Source: JBCCJA01 sp039045975
GTDB taxonomy: Bacteria > Planctomycetota > Planctomycetia > Planctomycetales > Planctomycetaceae
Assembly (NCBI GenBank): GCA_039045975.1
Contig: JBCCJA010000052.1
Span: forward strand, 1 to 28,664
DNA length: 28,664 bases
Direction: 5' to 3'
Shown: positions 1 through 7,245 of the stretch, piece after piece
Layout of the letters: each line of letters starts with the position of its first letter
Position numbering within the stretch: position 1 is the first letter of the stretch
Made by a program: the position numbers and the translations under genes
Notes under the pieces: model-generated
The model's input: only the letters and a program-made list of their open reading frames with translations
Told to the model about the DNA's origin: nothing
The model's database searches: none

Positions 1-120
1 CCTGCGATGGGGAGAAGGGTCACGTGTCCCCTCTGCCCTGCGTCGCGTCGCTTCCCCGCCGCGGACGTCGGGCGGTACGCTCCGGCGTCCGTTCTCAGAC
101 GCCCGTAGCCCGACCGCACC

Positions 121-1863
121 GTGTTCGCCGGACCGCTCTTCGCCCGAGAGCTGATCATCGTCTCGCGGGGCGTGAAGCACTTTCTGCTGCGGGCCGGCTA
201 CGTGCTCGGCTTCTTCCTGCTGATCTACACGGCAGAGAAGGCCGTCATCGGCTTCGAAGCTTCGCCGGGGCCGGGGCCGGCGGCCGCGTTCGGGCAGATC
301 GCCTTCCGACTGCTCGCGTTCCTCGAGACCGTCCTGCTGACGTTCTTCGCGATCGTCTCGTGTTCGGGCCGGGTCTCGCAGGAGAAGGACCGCGGCACGC
401 TCGTGCTGCTGCTGATGACCGACCTGAGTGACGCGTCGCTGGTCGGCGGGAAGCTCGCGTCGGGCCTGCTCACGCCGGTCGTGCTGGCGTTGATCGGCCT
501 GCCCGCGTTGGCGGCGGTGGCCCGTTTCGGCGGGGTCGAGCAGGGGCAGATCGTCGCCGCGTCGGCCGTCGCGTTGACGACCGCGTGTGCCGCCGGGGCG
601 TGGGGCACGCTCGTCGCGTTCTGGCGGGAGAAGACCTTCCAGACGCTGGCGGTCGGGCTGCTCGGGCCGATCGCGTGGGTGCTCGCGGTCGAGGGACTGC
701 TGCTCGCCGTGCCGTCGGCCGGGCTGCTCGGCGGGCTCGACCCGCTGCGGGCGCTCTGGGCCGTGACGAACCCGCTCGCGGGAGGCGCGGCGTCTTATTG
801 GGCGGCCGAGGCGGCGCTCGCCGGCGGGCTGATGGCCGGGCTCGCGGCGGTATTCTTCGCGGTCGCGACGAACAAGGTCCGCGTCTGGAACCCCAGCCGC
901 GTGATCCGCGGCCAGGCGACCGCCGGGCCGGTCGAGGCCGCCGACGGGGGGTCGGCCGATACGGCCCTCGCTCCGCGGACGGCGACGGCCCGGGACCACC
1001 GTCAGGTCTGGGACAGCCCGATCACGTGGCGGGAACTCTGCACGCGGGCGTACGGCAAAAAGACGGCGGTGATCAAAGCGGTCGTGATCTTGCTCGTCGC
1101 GGTCGCGGCGGCGGCGGCGTGGCGGTCCGACCCGGGCGAACTCGTCTACGGCCTGCTCCCGCCGGCGGGCGTCGCGTTGGTCGGGGTCGCGTTCCTCGGC
1201 GTGCTGCTGATCAACGCCCAAGCCGTCACGTCGCTGACGAGCGAGCGCGACGGCCGCACGCTCGAACTGCTGCTCGCGACCGAGATCACGCCGGCCGACC
1301 TGACCGCCGGCAAGCTGCTCGGCATCGCCTGGAACATGCGGGAGGCGTTCCTCGGGCCGGTCGTGGTGGCGGTCGTCGCGGCCGCGCGGGGGGCGCTCAC
1401 GCCGGGCGAGTGCGTCTCGGCGGTCTTCAGTTACCTCGCGTTGGCGGCGTTCGCGGCGATGGTCGGGCTGCACTCGGCCGGGGCGCACCGCGACTCGCGG
1501 ACGGCGATTTCGGCGAGCCTCGGGACGGTCTTCTTCCTGCTCGCCGGGAACCTCGTGTTCCTGCTGCTGCTGGTCGAAGCGCGGGGCTCGTTCGCGCTGC
1601 AGTTCCAAGGGTTTTTGATCTTCATCGTCGCCGGCGGCGTCGGGCTCGGGGCGGCGTTGAACACGGGGCGGTCGGCGTCGGCTTTATGGCTGGCGGCGTC
1701 TTTGCTGCCGTTTCTGACGTTTTACGCGGCGGGGTCGTTCCTACTCGGCGACGGCTTGGCGTCGACGCTGGCGGTGGTCGCGGCGTACGGCTTCGCGTCG
1801 GTCGCGATGCTGATCCCGGCGACAAGCGAATTCGGCGTCGCCGCCGGCGCGGGGCGGGGATAG
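121..1863 (+). CDS. ABC-2-type transporter permease, duplicated halves
   Basis: A 580-residue, very hydrophobic integral membrane protein that I read as the membrane subunit of an ABC-2-type exporter. It has two related halves: the motif EKDRGTLVLLLMTDLSDASL near residue 88 is echoed by ERDGRTLELLLATEITPADL near residue 375. Each motif follows a membrane segment and is followed by a GKL segment and more helices, the usual layout of ABC-2 permeases. The halves are separated by a hydrophilic linker at about residues 250-310. The GTG at 121 is chosen because an in-frame stop lies at 106-108. No ATP-binding subunit is in the window; it would be expected just upstream. The substrate cannot be read. 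The family call is good, the exported compound unknown. Confidence 0.82.
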   Translation: MFAGPLFARELIIVSRGVKHFLLRAGYVLGFFLLIYTAEKAVIGFEASPGPGPAAAFGQIAFRLLAFLETVLLTFFAIVSCSGRVSQEKDRGTLVLLLMTDLSDASLVGGKLASGLLTPVVLALIGLPALAAVARFGGVEQGQIVAASAVALTTACAAGAWGTLVAFWREKTFQTLAVGLLGPIAWVLAVEGLLLAVPSAGLLGGLDPLRALWAVTNPLAGGAASYWAAEAALAGGLMAGLAAVFFAVATNKVRVWNPSRVIRGQATAGPVEAADGGSADTALAPRTATARDHRQVWDSPITWRELCTRAYGKKTAVIKAVVILLVAVAAAAAWRSDPGELVYGLLPPAGVALVGVAFLGVLLINAQAVTSLTSERDGRTLELLLATEITPADLTAGKLLGIAWNMREAFLGPVVVAVVAAARGALTPGECVSAVFSYLALAAFAAMVGLHSAGAHRDSRTAISASLGTVFFLLAGNLVFLLLLVEARGSFALQFQGFLIFIVAGGVGLGAALNTGRSASALWLAASLLPFLTFYAAGSFLLGDGLASTLAVVAAYGFASVAMLIPATSEFGVAAGAGRG

Positions 1864-1869
1864 ATGAGC

Positions 1870-1940
1870 GAACAGGGAACAGGGAACAGCGAACAGGCCG
1901 CACGCGGTCACTCCTGTTCGCTGTTCGCCGTTCCCTGTTT
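1870..1940. repeat. Inverted repeat of GAACAG units
   Basis: Two 28-nt arms (1870-1897 and 1913-1940) are near-perfect reverse complements around a 15-nt loop. The left arm consists of GAACAGGGAACAGCGAACAG-type units. It lies in the 94-nt gap between the permease stop and the next start. The right arm resembles 26592-26623 inside the acetyltransferase gene (27 of 32 positions from 1913), so it is a dispersed repeat and not simply a terminator, although its transcript could fold. Confidence 0.8.
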
Positions 1941-1957
1941 ACTCAGGCCACAGGCCC

Positions 1958-3256
1958 GTGTCTGAGTTTCTCGCCGCCGCGCCGTTGTGGGGGCCCGGGG
2001 CGGCGGCGATGGCGGTGCTCGTGCTCGCCAGCGGCCTGTTCTCCTCCAGCGAGACGGCCCTGTTCTTCCTCGACCGCGAGGAGCTGCGGGCGATGCGGTC
2101 GGGCTCGGCCGGCGAGCGGATCGCGGCCCGCCTGATGGACGACCCGAACCGCGTCCTGACCGCGATCCTGTTCTGGAACCTGCTGATCAACCTGACCTAT
2201 TTCGTGATCGGGGTCGTCGTCTGCGGGCGGCTGGCGGCGGAGGGGATGTCGGCCGCCGCCGGGCTGTTCACGGCCGGCGGGCTCGCCGCGGTGATCGTCT
2301 TCGGCGAGGTCCTGCCGAAGGGCTTCGCGGTCAGCGCCGGGCGGGGGCTGGCGTCGGTGACGGCGTTCCCGCTCGCGTTCGCGGTGCGGGTCGTCGACCC
2401 GGTCACGCCGACGCTGTCGGCGATCGCCGAGTCGGTCCGCCGCGTCTTCTGGCCGACGCTCGAAGACGAGCCGTTCCTGCGGGCCGAAGACCTCGAACGG
2501 GCCGTCGACGCGCTCGTCGGGCGACGCGAGATCTCCGCCGCCGAGCGGCGCACGCTGCACAACGCGCTCGACCTTTCCGAGTGGCGGGCCGAGGAGGCGA
2601 TGCGGCCGCGAGGCAGTTACGTGACCCGCGAGCGGCCCGTCACGTGGGAGTCGCTGGACGGGTACCCGCCGGGCGGGTTCGTCGCGATCGCGGGGGAGGG
2701 CGGCCGCGGCCGGCAGGGCCGGGAGGGCCTCGGCGAGGTCGAATCGATCGTCCCGCTGCGGGACGTCGCCGACACGACGAAGCCGCTCGACGCGCGGGTC
2801 GTCCCGCTCGCCGTCGTGCCGTGGTGCGCGACGCTGGCGCAGACGCTGGAGGAGATCGGCCCCCGCGGCGCCGGGGCGGCCGTCGTCGACGAATACGGCG
2901 CGACGATCGGCGTGCTGACGCTCGACGACATCGTCGACACGATCTTCGCGGCCGACGGCTCGCGGGCCCGGCGGGTGCTGCAGGACGACCCGATCGTGCC
3001 CGCCGGCGAGAAGCGGTGGCGGGTCGCGGGCATGGTCTCGCTGCGGAAGTTGGGCCGCGAGATCGGCGTCGGGCTCGAGGCCGACGACGACGATCACCTG
3101 ACGATCGGCGGGATGCTCGCCGACGAACTCGACCGCGTCCCCGAGCCGGGCGACGCCCTCAGTTACCGCGGCGTGACGTTCGAGGTCGCCGAGGCGACGC
3201 CGAAAGAAGTCGTGCGGGTCGACGTCGTCGTCCCGAAACGGGAGGGCCGACAATGA
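1958..3256 (+). CDS. CNNM/CorC-HlyC family protein (DUF21, CBS pair, CorC_HlyC)
   Basis: A 432-residue membrane protein of the CNNM/HlyC/CorC family, proteins linked to magnesium or cobalt homeostasis in bacteria. The DUF21 membrane domain spans roughly residues 10-180, with SGLFSSSETALFFL at the first helix and FGEVLPKGFAV, the typical E-x-LPK motif. A CBS pair follows at about 195-330 (DEYGATIGVLTLDDIVDTIF is a characteristic CBS end), then a C-terminal CorC_HlyC domain at about 345-425 containing DHLTIGGMLADEL. Length and domain order are normal. The start is a GTG 17 nt after an inverted repeat. Its TGA overlaps the beginning of the next inverted-repeat arm. A shorter DUF21 relative follows directly, so the pair probably arose by duplication. 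The ion transported is not shown by the sequence. Confidence 0.9.
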   Translation: MSEFLAAAPLWGPGAAAMAVLVLASGLFSSSETALFFLDREELRAMRSGSAGERIAARLMDDPNRVLTAILFWNLLINLTYFVIGVVVCGRLAAEGMSAAAGLFTAGGLAAVIVFGEVLPKGFAVSAGRGLASVTAFPLAFAVRVVDPVTPTLSAIAESVRRVFWPTLEDEPFLRAEDLERAVDALVGRREISAAERRTLHNALDLSEWRAEEAMRPRGSYVTRERPVTWESLDGYPPGGFVAIAGEGGRGRQGREGLGEVESIVPLRDVADTTKPLDARVVPLAVVPWCATLAQTLEEIGPRGAGAAVVDEYGATIGVLTLDDIVDTIFAADGSRARRVLQDDPIVPAGEKRWRVAGMVSLRKLGREIGVGLEADDDDHLTIGGMLADELDRVPEPGDALSYRGVTFEVAEATPKEVVRVDVVVPKREGRQ

Positions 3257-3387
3257 AGCCCGAGCCGTCAGGCGAGGTGTGTCTGTGGTTGCCTCGTCAG
3301 AGGAGGCCCGCGGTCGACCCGGTCCGTCCGCGGCGGGCCGTTCGTGACGTTCGCCCCGTCGGAAACCTCGCCTTACGGCTCGGGCTT
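3254..3387. repeat. Inverted repeat A (AGCCCGAGCCGTCAGGCGAG family)
   Basis: The left arm at 3256-3278 and right arm at 3365-3387 are 23-nt reverse complements with one mismatch, separated by 86 nt. The left arm overlaps the TGA of the upstream CNNM gene, and the right arm ends 6 nt before an ATG. The same arm recurs at 4415-4439, and its complement at 4525-4546. It is a dispersed palindromic element; a role in mRNA processing or termination is possible but unproven. Confidence 0.85.
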
Positions 3388-3419
3388 CACGGATGGTCGC
3401 CGTCCCCGGGGGTGGCCCC

Positions 3420-4406
3420 GTGACCGCGTTACTCGTTGCCTCCGGGCTGTTCGCGCTCGGGCTCGCCCTGTCGGCGTTTTTCAGCGGGTCGGAGACCGGC
3501 TTCTATCGACTCAGTCCGTTGCGGCTGGCGGTCGAGGGGAACGTGCCGGCGGTCACGCGGCTGGCGTCACTGACGGCCTCGCCCGACCTGTTCGTCGCGA
3601 CGATGCTCGTCGGGAACAACGTCGCGAATTATCTGACGACGGTCGCGATCGGCGTCGCCGCGACGGCGGTCGCGTCCGACAGCGGCGGGACGGCCGAGGT
3701 GCTGCTGACGTGGCTGACGGCGCCCGTCGTGTTCGTGCTCGGCGAACTGCTGCCGAAGACGCTGCTCTTCCGGGCCCCGCTGCACTTCATGCGGCCGGCG
3801 TCCCTGCCGCTGTTCGTGTTCCGCGGCCTGTTCTTTCCGGTCACGAAGCCGCTGTCGCTGCTCGGCAAGCTGATCGAACGGCTCACGACCGGGTCGACGC
3901 GGGGGACGCCGTTCATCCTGCGGCGGTCCCGCTTCGCGCGGATCGTCGAGAGCGGCCTGCGGGAGGGCGTCCTTGGGTCGGTGCAGACGACGCTGATCCA
4001 GAACCTGATCGGCAGCGGCAGCGACCTGACCGCCGGCGTGACGATCCCGCCCGAGCGGCTGCCGACGGCGCCGGCCGGCGTGACGCGGGACGAACTGCTC
4101 GCCCACGCCCGCCGCTTCGGCGTGACCGAGGTCGTGCTCCGCGACGGGGCCGACGCCGTACCGCTCGGGTATGTCGTCGTCGCCGAACTGGCGGCCGGGT
4201 CGGGCGACGTGCCGGCCTGCCTGCACCCGCTGCCACGGGTCGACGCGAAGGACTCGCGGCTCGCGACGCTGGCCGCGCTGCGTACCGCCGGCGCGTCGCT
4301 CGGGGCTGTCTACGAGAGCGGTAATTTCCTAGGCGTCGTCAATGCCCGTGGCTTAATCACAAGGGCGTTACGACAGGACGGTCCCCCCGCGTTCGCCTTC
4401 GATTGA
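3420..4406 (+). CDS. CNNM-like DUF21 protein without CorC_HlyC domain
   Basis: A shorter relative of the upstream gene, about 328 residues from the GTG at 3420. The DUF21 membrane domain shows LSAFFSGSETGFYRLSPLRL and, further on, VLGELLPKTLLF, the same E-LPK signature. A C-terminal region of about 150 residues looks like a degenerate CBS pair (residues 175-325). The CorC_HlyC domain of the neighbour is missing. I prefer the GTG at 3420 because the protein then begins right at its first membrane helix. An ATG at 3393 would add nine residues, but it lies 6 nt after a repeat arm. It probably works with or as a variant of the upstream protein, perhaps as a hetero-oligomer; this is inference. Confidence 0.85.
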   Translation: MTALLVASGLFALGLALSAFFSGSETGFYRLSPLRLAVEGNVPAVTRLASLTASPDLFVATMLVGNNVANYLTTVAIGVAATAVASDSGGTAEVLLTWLTAPVVFVLGELLPKTLLFRAPLHFMRPASLPLFVFRGLFFPVTKPLSLLGKLIERLTTGSTRGTPFILRRSRFARIVESGLREGVLGSVQTTLIQNLIGSGSDLTAGVTIPPERLPTAPAGVTRDELLAHARRFGVTEVVLRDGADAVPLGYVVVAELAAGSGDVPACLHPLPRVDAKDSRLATLAALRTAGASLGAVYESGNFLGVVNARGLITRALRQDGPPAFAFD

Positions 4407-4414
4407 GCGGCTTC

Positions 4415-4546
4415 TGAAGCCCGAGCCGTCAGGCGAGGTTCGTGGGCGGTTGAGATTCTCGGACCGGCTCCGTTCGACGGAAAACTTCGCCCGAAGCCTT
4501 TCCGAATTCGGCGATCCGTCCCGAACCTCGCCTGACGGCTCGGGCT
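4415..4546. repeat. Inverted repeat B, same family as repeat A
   Basis: The left arm at 4415-4439 is identical over 25 nt to 3254-3278, including the leading TGA. The right arm at 4525-4546 is its exact complement over 22 nt. It lies 8 nt after the second CNNM stop, so each CNNM gene is followed by one copy. The rest of the 4407-4724 gap (4547-4724) is a leader for the next gene in which I see no further gene. Confidence 0.87.
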
Positions 4547-4724
4547 ATAGCGGACACCGTCGTCGGCTTTCTTCGCTCGCTTCTTGAGCCCTCTTGACCT
4601 GTTTCGGAGAGAAAACCTAGAAGCCCTCTCCCGACGGCGGGGCCTCAACCCTTCCCGGCCCCGTCGACCGCCGTTCCGGCGACCTTCCCGCGACCCCCCC
4701 TTTTCGAGACGTCAGGAATCCCGC

Positions 4725-6020
4725 ATGTCGACTCGACCGACGACATTCACGCTGCGCGCCGCCGCGGCGTTCGCTTTGACCGCGGCTTCGGCCGCACCGG
4801 CCCCGGCCCAGTTCTTCGGCTTCGGCAGTCGCTACGACGACTGCGGCTGCTCCACGGCGGCGATCGCCCCGGTGCAGCAAACAGCCCAAGTGCAGACCGT
4901 CTGCCAGCAGACCGCGATGGTCGTGCAGCCGCAGTACCGCCAGGTGCCCGTCACCGAATACCAGCCCTACGAAACGACCGTCCGCAAGCCGCGGATCCGC
5001 ACGACCTACGTCGATGAAGAGGTCACCGTCTACAAGCCGGTGACCGAAACGAAGACCGCCTCCGTGCCGGTCTCGCGTCAGGTCCCGGTCACGCAGATGC
5101 AGACCGTCATGCGGGACCAGGGCTACTGGAATACGAATTACACGCCGAACTGCCGCGTCTCGCCCTGCGAGTACGACGGCCGGCCCGGCCTGCTCGGGTG
5201 GATGAACCGCACCGGCTACAACATCCGCTCGATGTTCACGCCGCGGTATTCCGTCAGCCGTAACTACGTCCAGAACATGGTCGCCCAGCAGGTACCGGTG
5301 ACGCAGTACGTCGCCCAGAACGGCACGCAGCAGGTGCAGTACCAGGTCACGCGGATGGTCCCGACGCGGGAGACCCGCAAGGTCGCCCGCAACGAGGTCG
5401 AATACGTCGACGAGAAGGTGACCGCCATGCGGCCCGTCACGACGTACCGCACCGTCCCGGCCGGCACGAGCATCGCCTACGCCCCGATCGGCACGACGAC
5501 GTCGGTCGCCTACGGCCTCGGCGGCACGAGCGTCGCGTACGGCGGCTTCAACAGCTTCGGCGGCGGTTCGGTCACGAACGTCGCGATGGGCCCGATTGAC
5601 TGGTCGGGCGGCGGCTCGAGCCGCACGGCCCTCGCGCCGACGCCGGACGACAACTTCAGCCGCTCGGCCGAAAACACCGACGAGTTCGACGACACCCGCC
5701 GTGACGGCGGGAGCTTCGACAGCGTGCCCTACGGCGACGACTTCGGCGTCCCGCCGCAGACCTCGATCACGCCGATCTTCAACCGCGAGATGACTCGGAA
5801 CGAGCCGGCCGGCGCCCTCAAGGTGCCGACCTTCCGCAAGGTCACCGCCGCCGACCGCGACCGCATCATGCGGGACCGGATGCTCGCCGACCGCGGCGAC
5901 GCCCCGGCCTTCGCCGGACCGGCCGTCGCGTCGGCCGTCCGCTGGGCGGCCCACAAGCCTGAGGTTGCCGCCGCCGTCGGCCCGGTCCTCGCCGGCCCGC
6001 AGGTCGCGTCGCTCGACTGA
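4725..6020 (+). CDS. Secreted Val/Tyr/Thr-rich repeat protein, planctomycete envelope type
   Basis: A 431-residue exported protein of unknown biochemical role. The ATG at 4725 is chosen because it opens a clear signal peptide (a few charged residues, then an alanine-rich core ending APAPAQ at about residue 29). The mature part carries repeated short strands such as RQVPVTEYQPYETTV, EEVTVYKPVTETKTASVPV, RQVPVTQMQTV and AQQVPVTQYV in two blocks. These are separated by a segment with YWNTNYTPNCRVSPCEYDGR holding two cysteines. The C-terminal third is Gly/Ser-rich and then charged. The strand pattern resembles the Tyr-Thr-Val repeat proteins reported from planctomycete cell envelopes, so a structural surface role is likely but inferred. 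It is followed by a strong terminator, which suggests a single-gene, well-expressed transcript. Confidence 0.82.
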   Translation: MSTRPTTFTLRAAAAFALTAASAAPAPAQFFGFGSRYDDCGCSTAAIAPVQQTAQVQTVCQQTAMVVQPQYRQVPVTEYQPYETTVRKPRIRTTYVDEEVTVYKPVTETKTASVPVSRQVPVTQMQTVMRDQGYWNTNYTPNCRVSPCEYDGRPGLLGWMNRTGYNIRSMFTPRYSVSRNYVQNMVAQQVPVTQYVAQNGTQQVQYQVTRMVPTRETRKVARNEVEYVDEKVTAMRPVTTYRTVPAGTSIAYAPIGTTTSVAYGLGGTSVAYGGFNSFGGGSVTNVAMGPIDWSGGGSSRTALAPTPDDNFSRSAENTDEFDDTRRDGGSFDSVPYGDDFGVPPQTSITPIFNREMTRNEPAGALKVPTFRKVTAADRDRIMRDRMLADRGDAPAFAGPAVASAVRWAAHKPEVAAAVGPVLAGPQVASLD

Positions 6021-6042
6021 CCGCTGTTGACTTCTGACTCCG

Positions 6043-6084
6043 ACACGGCCCGCGACGCCCTGCGTCGCGGGCCGTGTTCTGTTT
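6043..6084 (+). terminator. Rho-independent-type terminator after the envelope protein gene
   Basis: A perfect 16-bp GC-rich stem (6043-6058 with 6062-6077) closes a 3-nt loop and is followed by a T-rich run (TTCTGTTTA). It begins 22 nt after the stop codon. It is the clearest intrinsic terminator in the window. Confidence 0.82.
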
Positions 6085-6086
6085 AT

Positions 6087-6266
6087 GACGACCGGTAATC
6101 GCCCCGGATGACCCAAGATCCGTAGGGCAGGCGGGGGCCTGCCCTACGACTTTCCCGACACGGCCTAGCCCGCGTCGCGAGCCGTGGATGGAAATCTCGG
6201 CGTCATACACCCACAGCTCGCGCTGCGGGCTGGTATCGCCAACGCGTCTAGGACGACCGGTAATCG
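6087..6266. repeat. Composite palindromic repeat element, copy 1, flanked by 15-bp direct repeats
   Basis: Most of the 379-nt gap 6021-6399 is filled by this element. A 12-bp hairpin at 6121-6148 (CGTAGGGCAGGC, loop GGGG, complement) is followed by ACACGGCCTAG and a GC-rich palindrome, then a 35-nt segment at 6202-6236. That segment recurs inverted at 9659-9693 with one mismatch. The block is bracketed by GACGACCGGTAATCG at 6087-6101 and 6252-6266, which looks like a target duplication. No ORF in it is convincing. The remainder, 6267-6399, shows nothing I can assign. Confidence 0.78.
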
Positions 6267-6399
6267 TTACGACCGGCCGCAGCGGCCTGTCGCGACCCGC
6301 CGCGAGTGGGGAATTCCACGCAGACGCGCATCCGAGATAAGTGAACAGAAAGTTCTTAAGCCAGCCTCGATGACTCAGGACGTCCTCGCAGGCTGAGCC

Positions 6400-7203
6400 G
6401 TGACTACGCAGAAACTCCTATTCGATCCCCCGGTCGCCGACGGTCCGGACCCCGGCCGTCCCGACGCCGGTACAGATCAGGAAACGGCGAAGCTCCCGTT
6501 GACCGGCGTCGACGTGTTCGTCGCCGTGCCGCACGCCGACGACCGCGCGAAGCTGACGTGGATGCTCGGCAAGGCCGGCGCGATCGCCTGCCCGATCAAA
6601 TCGTGGCCGCAGCTGTCGAAGTGTGGCGAGATCGTCGAGCGGCTGATCACGTCCCAGGACGTCGTGCTCATCGCGCTCGAGCCGCAGCCGCTCGTCGCGT
6701 TGGCGTTCGCGACCTGGCTCCGCGACCGCGGTTTTCAACGGCCGATCGTCGCGCTCGCGGGGCCGAACACGCAGATCGACCCGCGGCTCGTCGCGCGGGC
6801 CGGCGGCGACGAAGTCGTCCCGTTCCCCTCGAACGCGAAAGACCTCGTCCGCGCCCTCCTGCCGCACGTGAGGTCGTCCGTTGCGGACGACTTCGGGGCC
6901 GCCAAACTCGCCGCGCACAGCCGCGAGCCGGCCTTCATGTTCGAGCTGTCCGAACAGTTGGAGCGGCACTTCTGCGGCGGTTGTCCGTTGGCGGACGTCT
7001 GCGCGCCGGGCCAGACGCTGCGGAACGACCAGGCCTGCCCCGCCGCCGCTTTCGTCCGCGGCGTCTTCGAGAAGGTCGCCGGCCGGGTCCGGATCGACGA
7101 CGCCGGCTCGACCGTCGGCGGTCCGACGTCGCGGCGTGCGGAACGGTCCGTCGATGCGCCCGTCGGGCCCCGGCAGTTGGTCCGACGCCCTCCGATCGGC
7201 TAG
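6400..7203 (+). CDS. Pseudo-receiver domain protein with a four-cysteine cluster
   Basis: A 267-residue cytoplasmic protein of unrecognised family. Residues 34-157 have the alternating strand-helix pattern of a response-regulator receiver domain: VDVFVAVP, a third strand DVVLIALEP, a fourth RPIVALAG and a fifth GGDEVVPFP. The phosphorylatable Asp of the third strand and the conserved Lys of the fifth are absent, so it would not be a normal phospho-receiver. After a linker comes FCGGCPLADVC and a fourth Cys (C192, C195, C201, C213; spacing CX2CX5CX11C), suggesting a zinc or iron-sulfur site. The tail from about 235 is disordered. The start is a GTG. The phosphatase gene follows after 42 nt and might be co-transcribed. 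The domain call is inference from pattern. Confidence 0.7.
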   Translation: MTTQKLLFDPPVADGPDPGRPDAGTDQETAKLPLTGVDVFVAVPHADDRAKLTWMLGKAGAIACPIKSWPQLSKCGEIVERLITSQDVVLIALEPQPLVALAFATWLRDRGFQRPIVALAGPNTQIDPRLVARAGGDEVVPFPSNAKDLVRALLPHVRSSVADDFGAAKLAAHSREPAFMFELSEQLERHFCGGCPLADVCAPGQTLRNDQACPAAAFVRGVFEKVAGRVRIDDAGSTVGGPTSRRAERSVDAPVGPRQLVRRPPIG

Positions 7204-7245
7204 CGTTTATGCGTACGTGGACACAGCCGCCAACCGCACACCGCT

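Noticed and set aside
1..108. Open frame at the left edge ending at a TAG at 106-108
   Set aside because: It has no recognisable product, includes rare AGA and AGG codons and is too short to call the end of a gene.
1943..3253. Long open frame on the minus strand opposite the first CNNM gene
   Set aside because: It is an Arg/Asp/Val-rich shadow created by G/C-ending codons of the real gene and has no motif.
3254..4546. CRISPR-like reading of the recurring AGCCCGAGCCGTCAGGCGAG repeats
   Set aside because: The copies are inverted pairs with irregular spacing around genes, with no array of even spacers and no cas genes.
4594..4622. TTGACC followed 17 nt later by CTAGAA as a promoter for the envelope protein gene
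   Set aside because: The -10 match is poor, and TTGAC-like words are expected by chance in a 300-nt gap.
4617..6116. 499-codon open frame on the minus strand opposite the envelope protein gene
   Set aside because: Its low-complexity Arg/Val/Asp composition mirrors the plus-strand gene, which has a signal peptide, repeats and a terminator.
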